From: CAYZTY01 sp964444665
GTDB taxonomy: Bacteria > Planctomycetota > Phycisphaerae > Sedimentisphaerales > CAYZTY01
Length of the DNA stretch: 64,000 bases
NCBI GenBank assembly: GCA_964444665.1
Contig: CAYUIE010000016.1
Location: 8,547 to 72,546 of the forward strand
Direction: 5' to 3'
In this document: positions 15,797-25,122 of the stretch, piece after piece
Numbering within the stretch: position 1 is the first letter of the stretch
How the letters are laid out: every line of letters starts with the position of its first letter
Program-made: the position numbers and the translations under genes
Notes under the pieces: generated by a model
The model's input: only the letters and a program-made list of their open reading frames with translations
Told to the model about the DNA's origin: nothing
The model's database searches: none

Positions 15797-17311
15797 TTAC
15801 ATACTGAGTACTTTAACGGAATATGAAACCCCGTCCGTCAATGCCTTTACCGCGGGGTCAAGTATGCCGGCTTTCAGGTCCGGGACAATCACCAGCAGTC
15901 CCATCAGCACACACAGACAGGCCAGAAACACCATTGCGACCAGCATAGAGCCTTTATGCTCTTTTATACCGGCTAAATTTTCCGGCAGCTGGCCTAAAAA
16001 GACATACCTTTGAACTTTTAAATACATAATCAGTGTAAGCAGGCTGACCAGGATAATCACCGCAGCCAGCCATATAAATCCCGCCTGAACGGCGGCGATT
16101 ACGAGTATCAGCTTGCTCCAGAACCCACTAAAGGGGGGTATGCCCACGATGGACGCGGAGGCCAAAGTACATGCCGCCCGGGTAACGGGCAGCTTTTCCG
16201 CAAGACCTCCCATTTGCCGCATTTCTCTGGTACCTGTGGACATTTGCACTGAGCCGCTGGTTAAAAACAGGAGCGCTTTATACACCGAGTGGTTCGCCAG
16301 ATGAAATAGACCTCCTAATATGGCCAGCGAGGCCCAGGCCAGATTTCCGTCTTTTGCCAGAATAACGGCGCCCAACCCGATACCGAGTACAACATAACCT
16401 ATCTGACTGATACTTGAATAGGCCATGAGCCGCTTTATATCCCACTGGCCTATGGCCAGGAAAGCACCTGCGATCATACTCAAAAGGGCCAGGACCACTA
16501 AAACCCATGCTATTTGAGTTGAGACGCCAAAGACATTGAAAATCATACGTGAGAGTGCATAAACTCCAAGGGTTTTAATCAGGACGCCGGAGAGCATCGC
16601 GGAAATAGGAGCGGGAGCAGATGGATGCGCGTCAGGCAGCCAGGCGTGGAACGGGACTAATGCGGCCTTTAATCCGAAGCCGACTATAAATAGACCCAGG
16701 GCAAAAGTCAGGCCTTTATTCAGGCCGGTGCTTTGGATGGCCCTTGCGACGTATGCCATATTGAGGTTGCCCGTATTGCCGTAGACAAGCGCCACGCCGA
16801 AAAGAATAAATGACGAGGCAATGCTGCCCAAAACCATATACTTGAATGATGCCTCGAGTTCTTCGTGCCCGCATCCGAAGCCGACGAGTGCATAAGAAGC
16901 AATCGAGGCGATTTCCAAAAATACGTACAGATTGAAGATATCTCCGGATAATACCACGCCGTTCATACCGGCAACCATAAGCAGAAACAAGCAGAGGAAT
17001 TTCGGCTTGGCCGTGTACTGCTCCATATACCTTACGCTGAAAAGCATTGCCGCAAAACTGACTACGCTGATAACCAAAAGGACCAGTCCGCTCAGGCCGT
17101 CAAGAACAAGATTGATTCCCAGCGGTATGGGCCATTTGCCGATTTTGTACACATCCGATTGGCCGATGACGGACACGGCCATCACCAACAGTGAGAGGGT
17201 GGCAAGATTGGCCAGCAGCGTTGCGAGTGGTTTTAGTTTTTTGCCGCAAATCGGCATAAAGAAAGCTGTTGTCAGAGGAATAGCAATAAAGACAGGCAGC
17301 GGTATGCTCAT
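15797..17311 (-). CDS. mnhD: Mrp antiporter subunit D (NuoM/N-like)
   Basis: A 504-residue proton/sodium-translocating subunit of the NuoL/M/N family with about 14 helices. Characteristic regions are the conserved Glu in FLEIASIASYALVGFG (TM5), the Lys in GFGLKAALVPFHAWLPDAHP (TM7), and KRLMAYSSISQIGYVVLG with the TM8 lysine. The ATG overlaps the end of the C gene by four bases, so C and D are translationally coupled. Confidence 0.94.
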   Translation of the reverse strand: MSIPLPVFIAIPLTTAFFMPICGKKLKPLATLLANLATLSLLVMAVSVIGQSDVYKIGKWPIPLGINLVLDGLSGLVLLVISVVSFAAMLFSVRYMEQYTAKPKFLCLFLLMVAGMNGVVLSGDIFNLYVFLEIASIASYALVGFGCGHEELEASFKYMVLGSIASSFILFGVALVYGNTGNLNMAYVARAIQSTGLNKGLTFALGLFIVGFGLKAALVPFHAWLPDAHPSAPAPISAMLSGVLIKTLGVYALSRMIFNVFGVSTQIAWVLVVLALLSMIAGAFLAIGQWDIKRLMAYSSISQIGYVVLGIGLGAVILAKDGNLAWASLAILGGLFHLANHSVYKALLFLTSGSVQMSTGTREMRQMGGLAEKLPVTRAACTLASASIVGIPPFSGFWSKLILVIAAVQAGFIWLAAVIILVSLLTLIMYLKVQRYVFLGQLPENLAGIKEHKGSMLVAMVFLACLCVLMGLLVIVPDLKAGILDPAVKALTDGVSYSVKVLSM

Positions 17312-17676
17312 CCTTTAAGCCTCCTTATGTCGGTAATATCGAAGGTGCCGTACCTCTCGTAAGTTCTGATACAAATCGAAATCAGCAGGGCCAGCGAGCC
17401 GAGACTAATAACAATAGCAGTTAGAACAAGGGCCTGCGGCAGCGGGTCAACTGATGCGCTTATGAAACTGGCGGCAATCTGGCCGTCTGCTGAAATCATC
17501 TGGTCTCTCTCGACAATCGGCATCACTCCGCCGAAGTGGTAGCCCAGCATAACCAACATCAGATTGACGGCGTACTCCATAATCATAATACCAATGACGA
17601 TTTTGACCATATTTTTCTTCACTACGGCGCAATACAGCCCAATCATAAACAACAAAAAGCACAGTGCATAAGGCAT
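17308..17676 (-). CDS. mnhC: Mrp antiporter subunit C (NuoK-like)
   Basis: A 122-residue three-helix protein with the NuoK/MrpC pattern: GIMIMEYAVNLMLVMLGY with its conserved Glu, then DPLPQALVLTAIVISLG. It forms part of the ion path next to subunit D, with which it overlaps by four bases. Six bases separate it from the B gene. Confidence 0.94.
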   Translation of the reverse strand: MPYALCFLLFMIGLYCAVVKKNMVKIVIGIMIMEYAVNLMLVMLGYHFGGVMPIVERDQMISADGQIAASFISASVDPLPQALVLTAIVISLGSLALLISICIRTYERYGTFDITDIRRLKG

Positions 17677-17682
17677 TTGCTT

Positions 17683-18141
17683 CTACTCCTTTTTGTCACC
17701 TGGTGACTCAGGCCTGAATATCGAGAGAATAAAAACGACCATAAAGAGCGAGGCACCGACTTTCAGGCCGATGACGATATTCGAAAGCGGAATGATGCCT
17801 GCACTAATAAGCGCAAACGGCTCTCCCGGCCAGTACTGGCGATGCAGGAAATTGACAAAGAAGGCACCACCGAAAGCCAGCCCTATAACGGCGATGAATA
17901 CAAACAAAATCGCCCCGAGGCAATCCAAACGCGAGACCAAAGATAGGGGGAGGTTCTTCTGGGCCTGCTCCTTGCCGAACGCAAGCATAAGCAAAATATA
18001 GCTCGAGGCCAGGATTACTCCACCTGCGAAACCACCACCCGGGGTCAGGTGTCCGAAAAGAACAATGTAAACACCAAAAACGAAAATCAGCATCTTGACC
18101 CAGCTACCTATGGTTTTAACAATCAGGCTCATCCCCTTCAT
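17683..18141 (-). CDS. mnhB: Mrp antiporter subunit B C-terminal type (MnhB)
   Basis: A 152-residue four-helix protein containing GHLTPGGGFAGGVILASSYILLML, the DUF/MnhB signature (about residues 29-52). It belongs to the Mrp and Mbh antiporter module. The start overlaps the preceding MbhD/E-like gene by four bases, and the C gene follows after six. Confidence 0.93.
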   Translation of the reverse strand: MKGMSLIVKTIGSWVKMLIFVFGVYIVLFGHLTPGGGFAGGVILASSYILLMLAFGKEQAQKNLPLSLVSRLDCLGAILFVFIAVIGLAFGGAFFVNFLHRQYWPGEPFALISAGIIPLSNIVIGLKVGASLFMVVFILSIFRPESPGDKKE

Positions 18142-18695
18142 TCGTCTGTTTCCTCCAATAGCTTCCTGCTCTTTTTCCTGAGTATTACGGTTGCCCCGAT
18201 GATGGAGGTGAAAAGCACGGAGGCCTCTCCCAGTGTATCATAAGCGCGGAAATCGAGGATAACCGCAGAGACCAGGTTTGCCGCCCCGGTGCCGGACAGG
18301 CCGTCTTTGATGTAAGTGCGACTCGGGGCATCCGGCGCGATAGAGAAAATCGACGTGCCGAAGTCAGGCAGTGTCTCAAAAACCTTCAGGCCGACCAGGA
18401 AAATTACAAAGAGAATAACGATAGAAACAACCATCCCGAAGAACTCTCTGTCACCGGTGATGAAAGTCAGGTCGCGAGAGATTGTAGCACGAATCAGGAT
18501 AATCAAACCTAAAACTTCCACTACAATCTGGGTTATTGCGATATCCGGCGCCCGCAGGAATAAAAACATTAGAGAACCACCAAAACCGATGGCACCAACA
18601 CAAATAACAGAACTGAGCAGGTCTTTCGTTTCTACCGCAATTAATGCAGCGATTACTATGAACAATAGCAAAATATAGAATATAGACATACCCAT
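18138..18695 (-). CDS. MbhD/MbhE-like subunit (MrpA C-terminal part)
   Basis: A 185-residue, roughly five-helix protein equivalent to the C-terminal end of MrpA, or to MbhD plus MbhE of archaeal membrane hydrogenase. It has the segment FLRAPDIAITQIVVEVLGLIILI (DUF4040-like) and, at the end, ILDFRAYDTLGEASVLFTSIIG (MbhE-like). The NuoL-like part of MrpA is not fused to it but lies immediately upstream as a separate gene (15-base gap). Overlap of four bases with mnhB. The alternative start two codons in (second Met) cannot be excluded. Confidence 0.88.
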   Translation of the reverse strand: MGMSIFYILLLFIVIAALIAVETKDLLSSVICVGAIGFGGSLMFLFLRAPDIAITQIVVEVLGLIILIRATISRDLTFITGDREFFGMVVSIVILFVIFLVGLKVFETLPDFGTSIFSIAPDAPSRTYIKDGLSGTGAANLVSAVILDFRAYDTLGEASVLFTSIIGATVILRKKSRKLLEETDE

Positions 18696-18710
18696 CGTTT
18701 TAATGCCTCC

Positions 18711-20570
18711 CTACCAAATCTCGCAAACCACAAATAAAATCACCAATAACCCCAGGGTTACCCACGTCAAATACATTGGCAGGATGCCGGAATGCAGCCA
18801 CCTGAGAAAATCTGAAAATGCCAATCCGAATCTGCCACTTTGATTATATGGGTCGAAATAACCCTTCTCCTGCCCTGAATACATCTGTCTAAGACCTCCC
18901 ATCGCCGAGACAGTTTTATAAAAGTGTGTACCCGGGATAATCATCTCGTCGCTGGGCTGCACTTCGCCGCAACTCCAGGTTTTTACTATTCTGATTTTTC
19001 TTCCTATCAGCCCGGCAAGGAGAATCACTACGCCGACAATCAGGCCGAAAATTATAAGAGCTGTCGCAAGTGTTGATTCCCAGATGCCGAAAATTGCCGT
19101 ACCCGGCTGAATATTCAGGGCCGGGTAAATGAATAACTTCAGCGGTATATGATAAAAAATCCCGAAAAACACACACAAAAATGCAAGTATAGCCATCGGG
19201 ATTTGCATAGGCAGTGAGACCTCTCTTACGTCTTTTAATTCCTGCGGCAAGCGAGCGAGAAATATAGAATGAATAAGCTTTACAAATGATGCCAATGTTA
19301 GTGCGCTTCCAAACATAGCAGCGACGAGCCAGACGGGCCACAAGCCGGCCCCCATTTTGGTGCCGGTACGCCCCATCTCAATTACACCCTGGTAAACCAT
19401 CCATTTCGAGACGAATCCATTGAACGGTGGTATGCCCGAAATACTAAGTGCCGCGATTAAACAGGTAACGAAAGTTAACGGCATCTTCTTTCCTAATCCA
19501 CCGAGTCTGTCCAGTTCCGGTGTGCCGCTGGCGTGTTCCACGGCTCCACCACAAAGGAATAAACAGCACTTGTAGATTGCGTGGTTTAACATATGAAACA
19601 CTCCGCCGGCAAGCCCTACCGGGGTAAGCGTCGATATGCCAAGGACCATATAACCGACCTGACTGATAGCGTGATAAGATAAAAGTTTTTTGAGGTTGTG
19701 CTGGACCATTGCAATCATCACGGCAATAACAATCGTGGCGGCACCAATAAACGCCAGAATGGTCGTTAAAATTCCCACCTCAAGTACAAATATCACCCGC
19801 ACGATTATTACCAGAAGGTAAATACCAAGAAGCTTATCGATTGCGGCGGGCAGCAGCGCCATAACTGCCGGCGGGGCATATTCGCCACTCGTGGGAAGCC
19901 AGGTATGCAAAGGCAGTGCGCCTGCCTTAGTGATCGCAGCAATCAAAAGCAACAAAAAGGCTATAATCCCCAGAGTGGATGTTGTTTCTACTGCGATGTT
20001 CGATAATACAAACGTGCCGGACAGCAACCACACCAAAGCGCTACCCAGAAGCAATGCGCCGTCTGACAAGCCTATCATTGCAAAACTCTTGGTCGCCGCG
20101 AAGTTGGCGTTCCTGCCACCGGTTGTAATCAGCAGGTACAGCGAAGCGGTAACAATCTCCCAGAATACGAGAAGCAAAAGCAAATGATTGGAGAGCAATA
20201 CGCCGGCCGAGCCGCCTATTGTTATAAGCACTGCACCAAAATACTCATTGAGCCGTTTTGCCCTGTCCATTGATTTAAGCGAGTACAAAGTTATCAGAAC
20301 GCCAAAACCCGTCGCAAAGAGCAGAATAAAATTGCTCAGCGGCGTGGTGGACAGCAGTAAATCCAGCTTGAAATCGCCAATTTGCAGAATCGGCAACACA
20401 TATTCAAGCCAACCAATAGTAAAAATTCGGACCGCAGCAACAAAGGCATAAATTGAAACTACCAGAGCTATTGCCTTGGCTGAAAATCTCAACTTATTGG
20501 GTAAAAACAACAACACAAAACCCACGACTAACGGAAAGAATATGGGCAAAAGTAACGGGTTGAATACCAT
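18711..20570 (-). CDS. NuoL/HyfB-like ion-pumping subunit
   Basis: A 619-residue member of the NuoL/M/N family with about 14-16 helices. Core motifs are LVFWEIVTASLYLLITTGG (TM5 Glu), ITKAGALPLHTWLPTSGEYA (TM7 Lys region) and KKLLSYHAISQVGYMVLG. The C-terminus contains KTWSCGEVQPSDEMIIPGT, the TWxCG motif typical of hydrogenase-linked HyfB/HycC/MbhH-type subunits. It probably links the hydrogenase core to the Mrp membrane arm. Position between the large-subunit gene (41-base gap) and the MbhDE gene fits. Confidence 0.92.
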   Translation of the reverse strand: MVFNPLLLPIFFPLVVGFVLLFLPNKLRFSAKAIALVVSIYAFVAAVRIFTIGWLEYVLPILQIGDFKLDLLLSTTPLSNFILLFATGFGVLITLYSLKSMDRAKRLNEYFGAVLITIGGSAGVLLSNHLLLLLVFWEIVTASLYLLITTGGRNANFAATKSFAMIGLSDGALLLGSALVWLLSGTFVLSNIAVETTSTLGIIAFLLLLIAAITKAGALPLHTWLPTSGEYAPPAVMALLPAAIDKLLGIYLLVIIVRVIFVLEVGILTTILAFIGAATIVIAVMIAMVQHNLKKLLSYHAISQVGYMVLGISTLTPVGLAGGVFHMLNHAIYKCCLFLCGGAVEHASGTPELDRLGGLGKKMPLTFVTCLIAALSISGIPPFNGFVSKWMVYQGVIEMGRTGTKMGAGLWPVWLVAAMFGSALTLASFVKLIHSIFLARLPQELKDVREVSLPMQIPMAILAFLCVFFGIFYHIPLKLFIYPALNIQPGTAIFGIWESTLATALIIFGLIVGVVILLAGLIGRKIRIVKTWSCGEVQPSDEMIIPGTHFYKTVSAMGGLRQMYSGQEKGYFDPYNQSGRFGLAFSDFLRWLHSGILPMYLTWVTLGLLVILFVVCEIW

Positions 20571-20611
20571 TAGATCTCCATATTTACTATTCTTAATTTA
20601 CGGTTCGTCTT

Positions 20612-21805
20612 TTATCCTTTGGACCCGCGAAGACGCGCAGTCTTTTCACGGCTAAGTTTTATAAGCTCTTCGCCATCGCAAATAACCTTATGGTCTTTGC
20701 TTTCCACCACCGCCAATCTCTCGGTACAACTGTAGCAAGGGTCAACGGCCGCCAGTGTGATAGTTACGTCAGCAATGTCGGAGCCGATGCACGAGGCCTT
20801 AAACGAAGGTACGTTGACGAAGCTCGGTGCTCTTACCTTGTGCCGTACCGGTCTATTGCCGCCGTCACTGCGAACATAGTGGAACGTCTCACCCCTCGGG
20901 GCTTCGGCGCGGCCGGTGCCTTCACCCGGCGGAATTTCCTTGACCTGGATAGCGACCGGGCCGTCGGGGAGCTTCTTCGCCGCCTGCCTGATTATCTTGA
21001 TGGATTCAAGAATCTCCAGCAATCGTACAACAGCCTTTGCAAAGACGTCACCCTCAGGCCGAGTAATTACATTCCAGTCCAAATCGTCATAAGCCGCATA
21101 AGGGTCGTCGCGTCTTACATCAATCGCAAGGCCGCTGCCCCGGGCCGTCGGGCCTGCTACAGCGTACCTTATCGCGTCTTCTTTACTAAGGATGCCTACG
21201 CCTTTCAGCCGGGCGTGAATAATCGGGTCGTCAAGCACGGCTTTAATTAGCATATCCATTTTCTTTTCAATCTCGTCCAGGTCCTTGAGCATTTTCGGTA
21301 TCAGCTCATCCGGGATATCCTCCCGGCAGCCGCCCACCTTGACATTACCGTAGTTGTTTCGGTTGCCGGTGATTTCTTCGAGCAGGTCCAGCACGGGCTC
21401 ACGATATTTCCAGGCCCACATAAAGACCGTATCGTAACCGATGAAGTGTCCGGCTAATCCCACCCACAGCGCGTGGCTGTGAATTCGCTCGAGCTCATTG
21501 ATAATCGTCCGCACATAGAGGGCCCTGTCGGGAGGCGTTACGCCGGCAATCTCCTCAACGGCCTGGACGTAAGCCAACGGGTGTGAGGCGGAGCAAATCC
21601 CGCACACTCGAGATACCAAAAATGGAACCTGGTCAAACTGCAGAGTCTCGCTTATCCCTTCTATCCCTCTATGATTATACGATATTCGCATATCGATGTC
21701 GGTTACCTTCTCTCCATCTACCGTCAGATGGAAACATTCCATCTCTTCCTGCAATGGGTGCATTGGACCCACAACAAGTACTGGTTTTTTCATTTCTCTT
21801 CTCAT
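20612..21805 (-). CDS. Group 4 [NiFe] hydrogenase large subunit
   Basis: Catalytic H2-activating subunit, 397 residues, homologous to NuoD/HycE/MbhL. Both nickel-binding motifs are intact: RVCGICSASH (C68, C71) and DPCYSC (C357, C360), so this is a true hydrogenase, not a Cys-less complex I or Mbs-like homologue. The ATG at 21805 has GGGAGGTG about six bases upstream and overlaps the stop of the NuoC-like gene (ATGA); the frame is open further up but only inside that gene. The short tail after C360 is the expected substrate of the protease at 13514. Confidence 0.95.
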   Translation of the reverse strand: MRREMKKPVLVVGPMHPLQEEMECFHLTVDGEKVTDIDMRISYNHRGIEGISETLQFDQVPFLVSRVCGICSASHPLAYVQAVEEIAGVTPPDRALYVRTIINELERIHSHALWVGLAGHFIGYDTVFMWAWKYREPVLDLLEEITGNRNNYGNVKVGGCREDIPDELIPKMLKDLDEIEKKMDMLIKAVLDDPIIHARLKGVGILSKEDAIRYAVAGPTARGSGLAIDVRRDDPYAAYDDLDWNVITRPEGDVFAKAVVRLLEILESIKIIRQAAKKLPDGPVAIQVKEIPPGEGTGRAEAPRGETFHYVRSDGGNRPVRHKVRAPSFVNVPSFKASCIGSDIADVTITLAAVDPCYSCTERLAVVESKDHKVICDGEELIKLSREKTARLRGSKG

Positions 21806-22338
21806 TCTTTCACCTCCCTCGACGATTCGACTCCCTCGATGGTTCGACCGAGCTGGCCACAAGCTTTGCCTGGGACGAACGCGCTTGTCGGCGGCTTCGT
21901 TCGGGACGTGTCTTTTCTCAATGGATAAACTCCCTGGGGCCAATCGTCCGCCAATATCAATCGTCTCATATCAGGATGACCCGGGAAATCGATTCCAAAC
22001 AGGTCGTGAATCTCTCTTTCAATCCACTCAGCGCCGGGCAAAAACGGCGCGATTGACTGGATTTTCGGCTGCTCTCTGTCCCGAATAAAGGCTTTTATTG
22101 TAATCATGCAACCGGTCTGGTCATACGAGTAATGATACAATACTTCAAAGCAATCCTCACCATCGATGCCGGTAGCAATTACGAATCTGGCTCCAACATC
22201 TTCAAAGAGGAATTTGTTGACATCGAAATTGTTCTGCGCCTCGCATAAAAGAAATATTCTGTTGCTGGCTTTTTGCTCTATGTCAATAAGCCTGTCTTTT
22301 ATTTGGGCCAGTTTGTTATTCAGTTCCTGCTGGTTCAT
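21802..22338 (-). CDS. NuoC-like hydrogenase subunit (30 kDa family)
   Basis: A 178-residue homologue of NuoC/HycE N-terminal domain. The family signature is APFLPGAEWIEREIHDLFGIDFPGHPDMRRL (read as WIEREIHDLFGIDFPGHP near residue 107), followed by DDWPQGVYPLRKD. It bridges small and large subunits of the hydrogenase. The C-terminal 25 residues are longer than the usual end. Four-base overlap with the large-subunit gene; 14 bases after the small-subunit gene. Confidence 0.93.
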   Translation of the reverse strand: MNQQELNNKLAQIKDRLIDIEQKASNRIFLLCEAQNNFDVNKFLFEDVGARFVIATGIDGEDCFEVLYHYSYDQTGCMITIKAFIRDREQPKIQSIAPFLPGAEWIEREIHDLFGIDFPGHPDMRRLILADDWPQGVYPLRKDTSRTKPPTSAFVPGKACGQLGRTIEGVESSREVKE

Positions 22339-22352
22339 ATTTTTATCCTGCT

Positions 22353-22784
22353 TTATAAAATCGATAATGCCTGTAATACTCCGGAGATTATTGCCTCAGG
22401 TTTCGGCGGACAGCCGGGCACATAAGCAATTATCGCCTCCGGGTCTATTTCCCTGATTACCTTGTCCACGGGTCCTTCGATGTGGTAGCCGGTATGGAAG
22501 ATTCCCGTTCCACATGCACAGGCGCCGATTACGAAAACCACGCAGGGTTTGGGTATTTGCAGATACACCTCGCGCAGGCGCGGCAGGGCCTGCCGAGTAA
22601 CGGCGCCGGTCACCAGCAGTGCGTCGGCATGACGCGGCGAGCCGACCAGTTTAATGCCGAACCTTTCCACGTCGAACTTCGGCGTCAGACAATTGACGAT
22701 TTCAATATCGCAGTTGTTACACGCACCGGTATTAACGTGAAATACCCAGGGCGATTTTTTTAATGCCAACATCTTCCAGCTCAT
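22353..22784 (-). CDS. Group 4 [NiFe] hydrogenase small subunit (NuoB-like)
   Basis: A 143-residue electron-transfer subunit carrying the proximal 4Fe-4S cluster. Ligand cysteines are C22 and C25 (GACNNCD), C89 (IGACACGTGIF) and C125 (YVPGCPPKPE), the NuoB/HycG/MbhJ arrangement. It receives electrons between the NiFe site and the ferredoxin-like subunits. Nine bases after the NuoH-like gene. Confidence 0.95.
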   Translation of the reverse strand: MSWKMLALKKSPWVFHVNTGACNNCDIEIVNCLTPKFDVERFGIKLVGSPRHADALLVTGAVTRQALPRLREVYLQIPKPCVVFVIGACACGTGIFHTGYHIEGPVDKVIREIDPEAIIAYVPGCPPKPEAIISGVLQALSIL

Positions 22785-22793
22785 AAATTCACC

Positions 22794-23738
22794 TTACAAC
22801 CAGCCAATGCCCAAACTATTACCTATTGTTGCCAGAGCTATCGCAATAACCAAAACGAGCCCACAATAAACCCAGAAAAACTTCATAGCCTGGTCAATCC
22901 TCACTCGCGGATTGGTGTTCTTAATAAGAATCAATATGACAAGTATCAGAACGTATTTGCCAACGCCCGCCAGTAAAGATACCCCTGTTGTGCCAAACCC
23001 ACCCAGGAAGACCATTATCAAAAACAGCGGCAGTGCTACCAGCAGCATTGCCTGCACAATCTTCCAGAGACCAAGCAGCGCGCCGGAATACTCCATCAGG
23101 ACTCCGCTGCCGAGCTCGGTTTCCGCCTCTGCAATGTCAAACGGTGTAAAGCCCAGCTTGGCCTGTACAGTCAGCAGAGCAACCAGGAACGCCAGCATTC
23201 CGGATATACTGAAAACGGCCGGCTGCTCAGCGATTGCCGCCAGGCTAAGCTGTCCGCCGGTTCTTATGACAATCACGATAAAAGCAAGTACCAGCGGCAG
23301 CTCATACGCCATAACCAGCTTCATTTCCCGGCCGGTACCGACTGCGGCGTGAGGGCTGCCGCTCGCAGAGCTGCCGAAAATCAGAGCCAACGAGGGAATA
23401 ATCATCAAATAGATTGCCACGATGATATCACCGACGAAAGGAATGTCCGGCCGAATAGTTATCCGCCAGAGCATCGTTGAAAGCAGCAGAACGCCGGCCA
23501 GTGCAACCATAGGAGCGGCTATAAAAACCGTCTTTTGGGCCTCTTTTGGGACAACTATTTCTTTTCCCACCAGTTTTGCCACGTCCGCAAAGGACTGATA
23601 CCACGGGGGGCCCACACGGTACTGGACCAAGGCGCTTACCTTGCGAACCACCCAATAAGCAAACAGCCCGCAGCAAGCGGTAAACAAAAAGCCCGGAAAG
23701 ATAAATACCCACACCAGATTTCTCAGGAGTTCTGTCAT
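22794..23738 (-). CDS. NuoH-like membrane subunit (HycD/MbhM-type)
   Basis: A 314-residue membrane protein with about eight helices that anchors the hydrogenase core and couples redox energy to ion movement. Family motifs are KVSALVQYRVGPPWYQ near the N-terminus, the acidic loop DIAEAETELGSGVLMEYSG (DxAExExE), and NPRVRIDQAMKFFW near the end. ATG 23738 overlaps the stop of the upstream ferredoxin gene (ATGA); a longer frame to 23777 lies within that gene. Confidence 0.95.
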   Translation of the reverse strand: MTELLRNLVWVFIFPGFLFTACCGLFAYWVVRKVSALVQYRVGPPWYQSFADVAKLVGKEIVVPKEAQKTVFIAAPMVALAGVLLLSTMLWRITIRPDIPFVGDIIVAIYLMIIPSLALIFGSSASGSPHAAVGTGREMKLVMAYELPLVLAFIVIVIRTGGQLSLAAIAEQPAVFSISGMLAFLVALLTVQAKLGFTPFDIAEAETELGSGVLMEYSGALLGLWKIVQAMLLVALPLFLIMVFLGGFGTTGVSLLAGVGKYVLILVILILIKNTNPRVRIDQAMKFFWVYCGLVLVIAIALATIGNSLGIGWL

Positions 23739-24259
23739 CTTTCTGCCTTTTCCTTTTCTCTCAAGAACGGCTCCCACAACAGGCCGCCGGTAACTCTAAC
23801 GAGAACATCATCGAAAACTTCCACTAAATCTTTCCCCGGCTCGGCCTCCTCGTAGCTAAGAGCATTCAGACTGCAGGTCCTTACGCACAATGGTTTCTCT
23901 CCCGGCGCCAACCTGCCCCTGCATATGTCACAAACACTGTCGAGATAAGGTATCAACTCGGTATAAACCGTGCCGAACGGGCAGGCCGCTGCGCAAGTGC
24001 CGCAGCCCGTGCAAAGCATAGTGGCCCGTTTTAATACCTTATCCTCTCCTTTGCCGGCCGGTACCTTCTCGAGCGCATCCTGCGGACAGGCTTCAATGCA
24101 AGGGGCGAGTTCACACTTGCGGCAAATCAGGGCAAAACGCACTTTCTCAAGCAAGGCGTCCACGCCATTGTTATTCGGATGATACCTGTATGAACAAGAT
24201 GCCAGGCAATTTCCACACTCTTTGCATTTTTCAAGGTCAATTATCAGTTTTTTGCCCAT
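23735..24259 (-). CDS. Four-cluster polyferredoxin (HycB/HydN-type)
   Basis: A 174-residue iron-sulfur protein with four Cys motifs: CKECGNCLASC, CRKCELAPCIEACP, CTGCGTCAAACP and CDICRGR...CVRTC. That is the HycB/CooF/HydN layout, able to hold up to four 4Fe-4S clusters. It probably carries electrons between the hydrogenase core and the flavoprotein/HydB-like subunits encoded just upstream. It couples to the NuoH-like gene by a four-base overlap. The palindrome at 24281-24294 separates it from the upstream gene. Confidence 0.93.
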   Translation of the reverse strand: MGKKLIIDLEKCKECGNCLASCSYRYHPNNNGVDALLEKVRFALICRKCELAPCIEACPQDALEKVPAGKGEDKVLKRATMLCTGCGTCAAACPFGTVYTELIPYLDSVCDICRGRLAPGEKPLCVRTCSLNALSYEEAEPGKDLVEVFDDVLVRVTGGLLWEPFLREKEKAER

Positions 24260-24280
24260 AAGAACCTCTTATTTACTCAG

Positions 24281-24294
24281 CCCGCCGCGGCGGG
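24281..24294. repeat. Palindrome inside the hydrogenase operon
   Basis: CCCGCCGCGGCGGG, a perfect 14-base palindrome in the 41-base gap between the flavoprotein and polyferredoxin genes. A related stem with a loop is at 61154. It could act as a processing site or a partial terminator, or simply be an inserted repeat. Confidence 0.5.
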
Positions 24295-24300
24295 TCAGGC

Positions 24301-25122
24301 TCAATCCCAAATTCCCGGATATTGCCTTACCTGCTCATAGGTAAAGACCGGCCCGTCTTTGCAAACATAGTACTTACCAATCATACAGTGCCCGCACTTG
24401 CCGACGCCACAGCTCATATTTTTTTCCATTGAAAGATAAATCTGCGCCGGCTTAAAACCGAAGTCCAGCAATTTAAGAGTGACAAATTTCATCATAATCG
24501 GCGGTCCGCAAACCACAGCCACCGCATTGGCGATATCAACGTCATTCGGCTCAAGAATCGTCGTTACCACACCAACGTGTCCACTCCAGTCGCCGTTCGC
24601 GTTATCAACCGTAAGTTTGAGCTCAACGCCGTTTATTTGCTGCCATTTGCCGAACAAATCATTTTTATATATGAAGTCTTCCGGTGTTCGCGCTCCGTAT
24701 CTACATACAACGGATTTGAAATCGCTAATCCTCTCGACGAGTGTCAGAAACAGAGACCTTATAGGAGCCAGGCCCACCCCGCCGCCGACAATATACACCT
24801 GCTTACCAACGAAATCACCCACTGGATAACCATTGCCGTAAGGGCCGCGGATACCGAGTTTCTGTCCCTTCGAGCACTTGTGCAACAGGTCTGTAACCCG
24901 GCCGGCCTTCATAATCGTAATCTCCATCTTGTCCGCTTCCGCCGGCGATGAAGAGGGTGTGAAAGGCGCCTCTCCCTCACCGGGCAGGGTCAGCTCCACG
25001 AACTGGCCGGTTTTAAATTTAATGCCCTGTTCAGGAACCACGATAAAACTTTTTATCGTCGGCGACTCATCGATTACATCAACGAGTTCTGCGTTAACAG
25101 GTTGGTAAGGATTTTGGCTCAT
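24301..25122 (-). CDS. hydG: FAD/NAD(P)-binding hydrogenase subunit gamma-like
   Basis: A 273-residue reductase of the ferredoxin-NAD(P) reductase superfamily, resembling sulfhydrogenase subunit gamma and dihydroorotate dehydrogenase electron-transfer subunit. An N-terminal FAD domain (TGQFVELTLPG, then PFTPSSSP) is followed by an NAD(P) domain (VYIVGGGVGLAPIRSL; CGPPIMM) and a C-terminal 2Fe-2S motif MSCGVGKCGHCMIGKYYVC. It would exchange electrons with NAD(P)H. It overlaps the HydB-like gene by four bases, confirming one unit. The symbol is by analogy with archaeal sulfhydrogenase, not the radical-SAM HydG. Confidence 0.9.
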   Translation of the reverse strand: MSQNPYQPVNAELVDVIDESPTIKSFIVVPEQGIKFKTGQFVELTLPGEGEAPFTPSSSPAEADKMEITIMKAGRVTDLLHKCSKGQKLGIRGPYGNGYPVGDFVGKQVYIVGGGVGLAPIRSLFLTLVERISDFKSVVCRYGARTPEDFIYKNDLFGKWQQINGVELKLTVDNANGDWSGHVGVVTTILEPNDVDIANAVAVVCGPPIMMKFVTLKLLDFGFKPAQIYLSMEKNMSCGVGKCGHCMIGKYYVCKDGPVFTYEQVRQYPGIWD

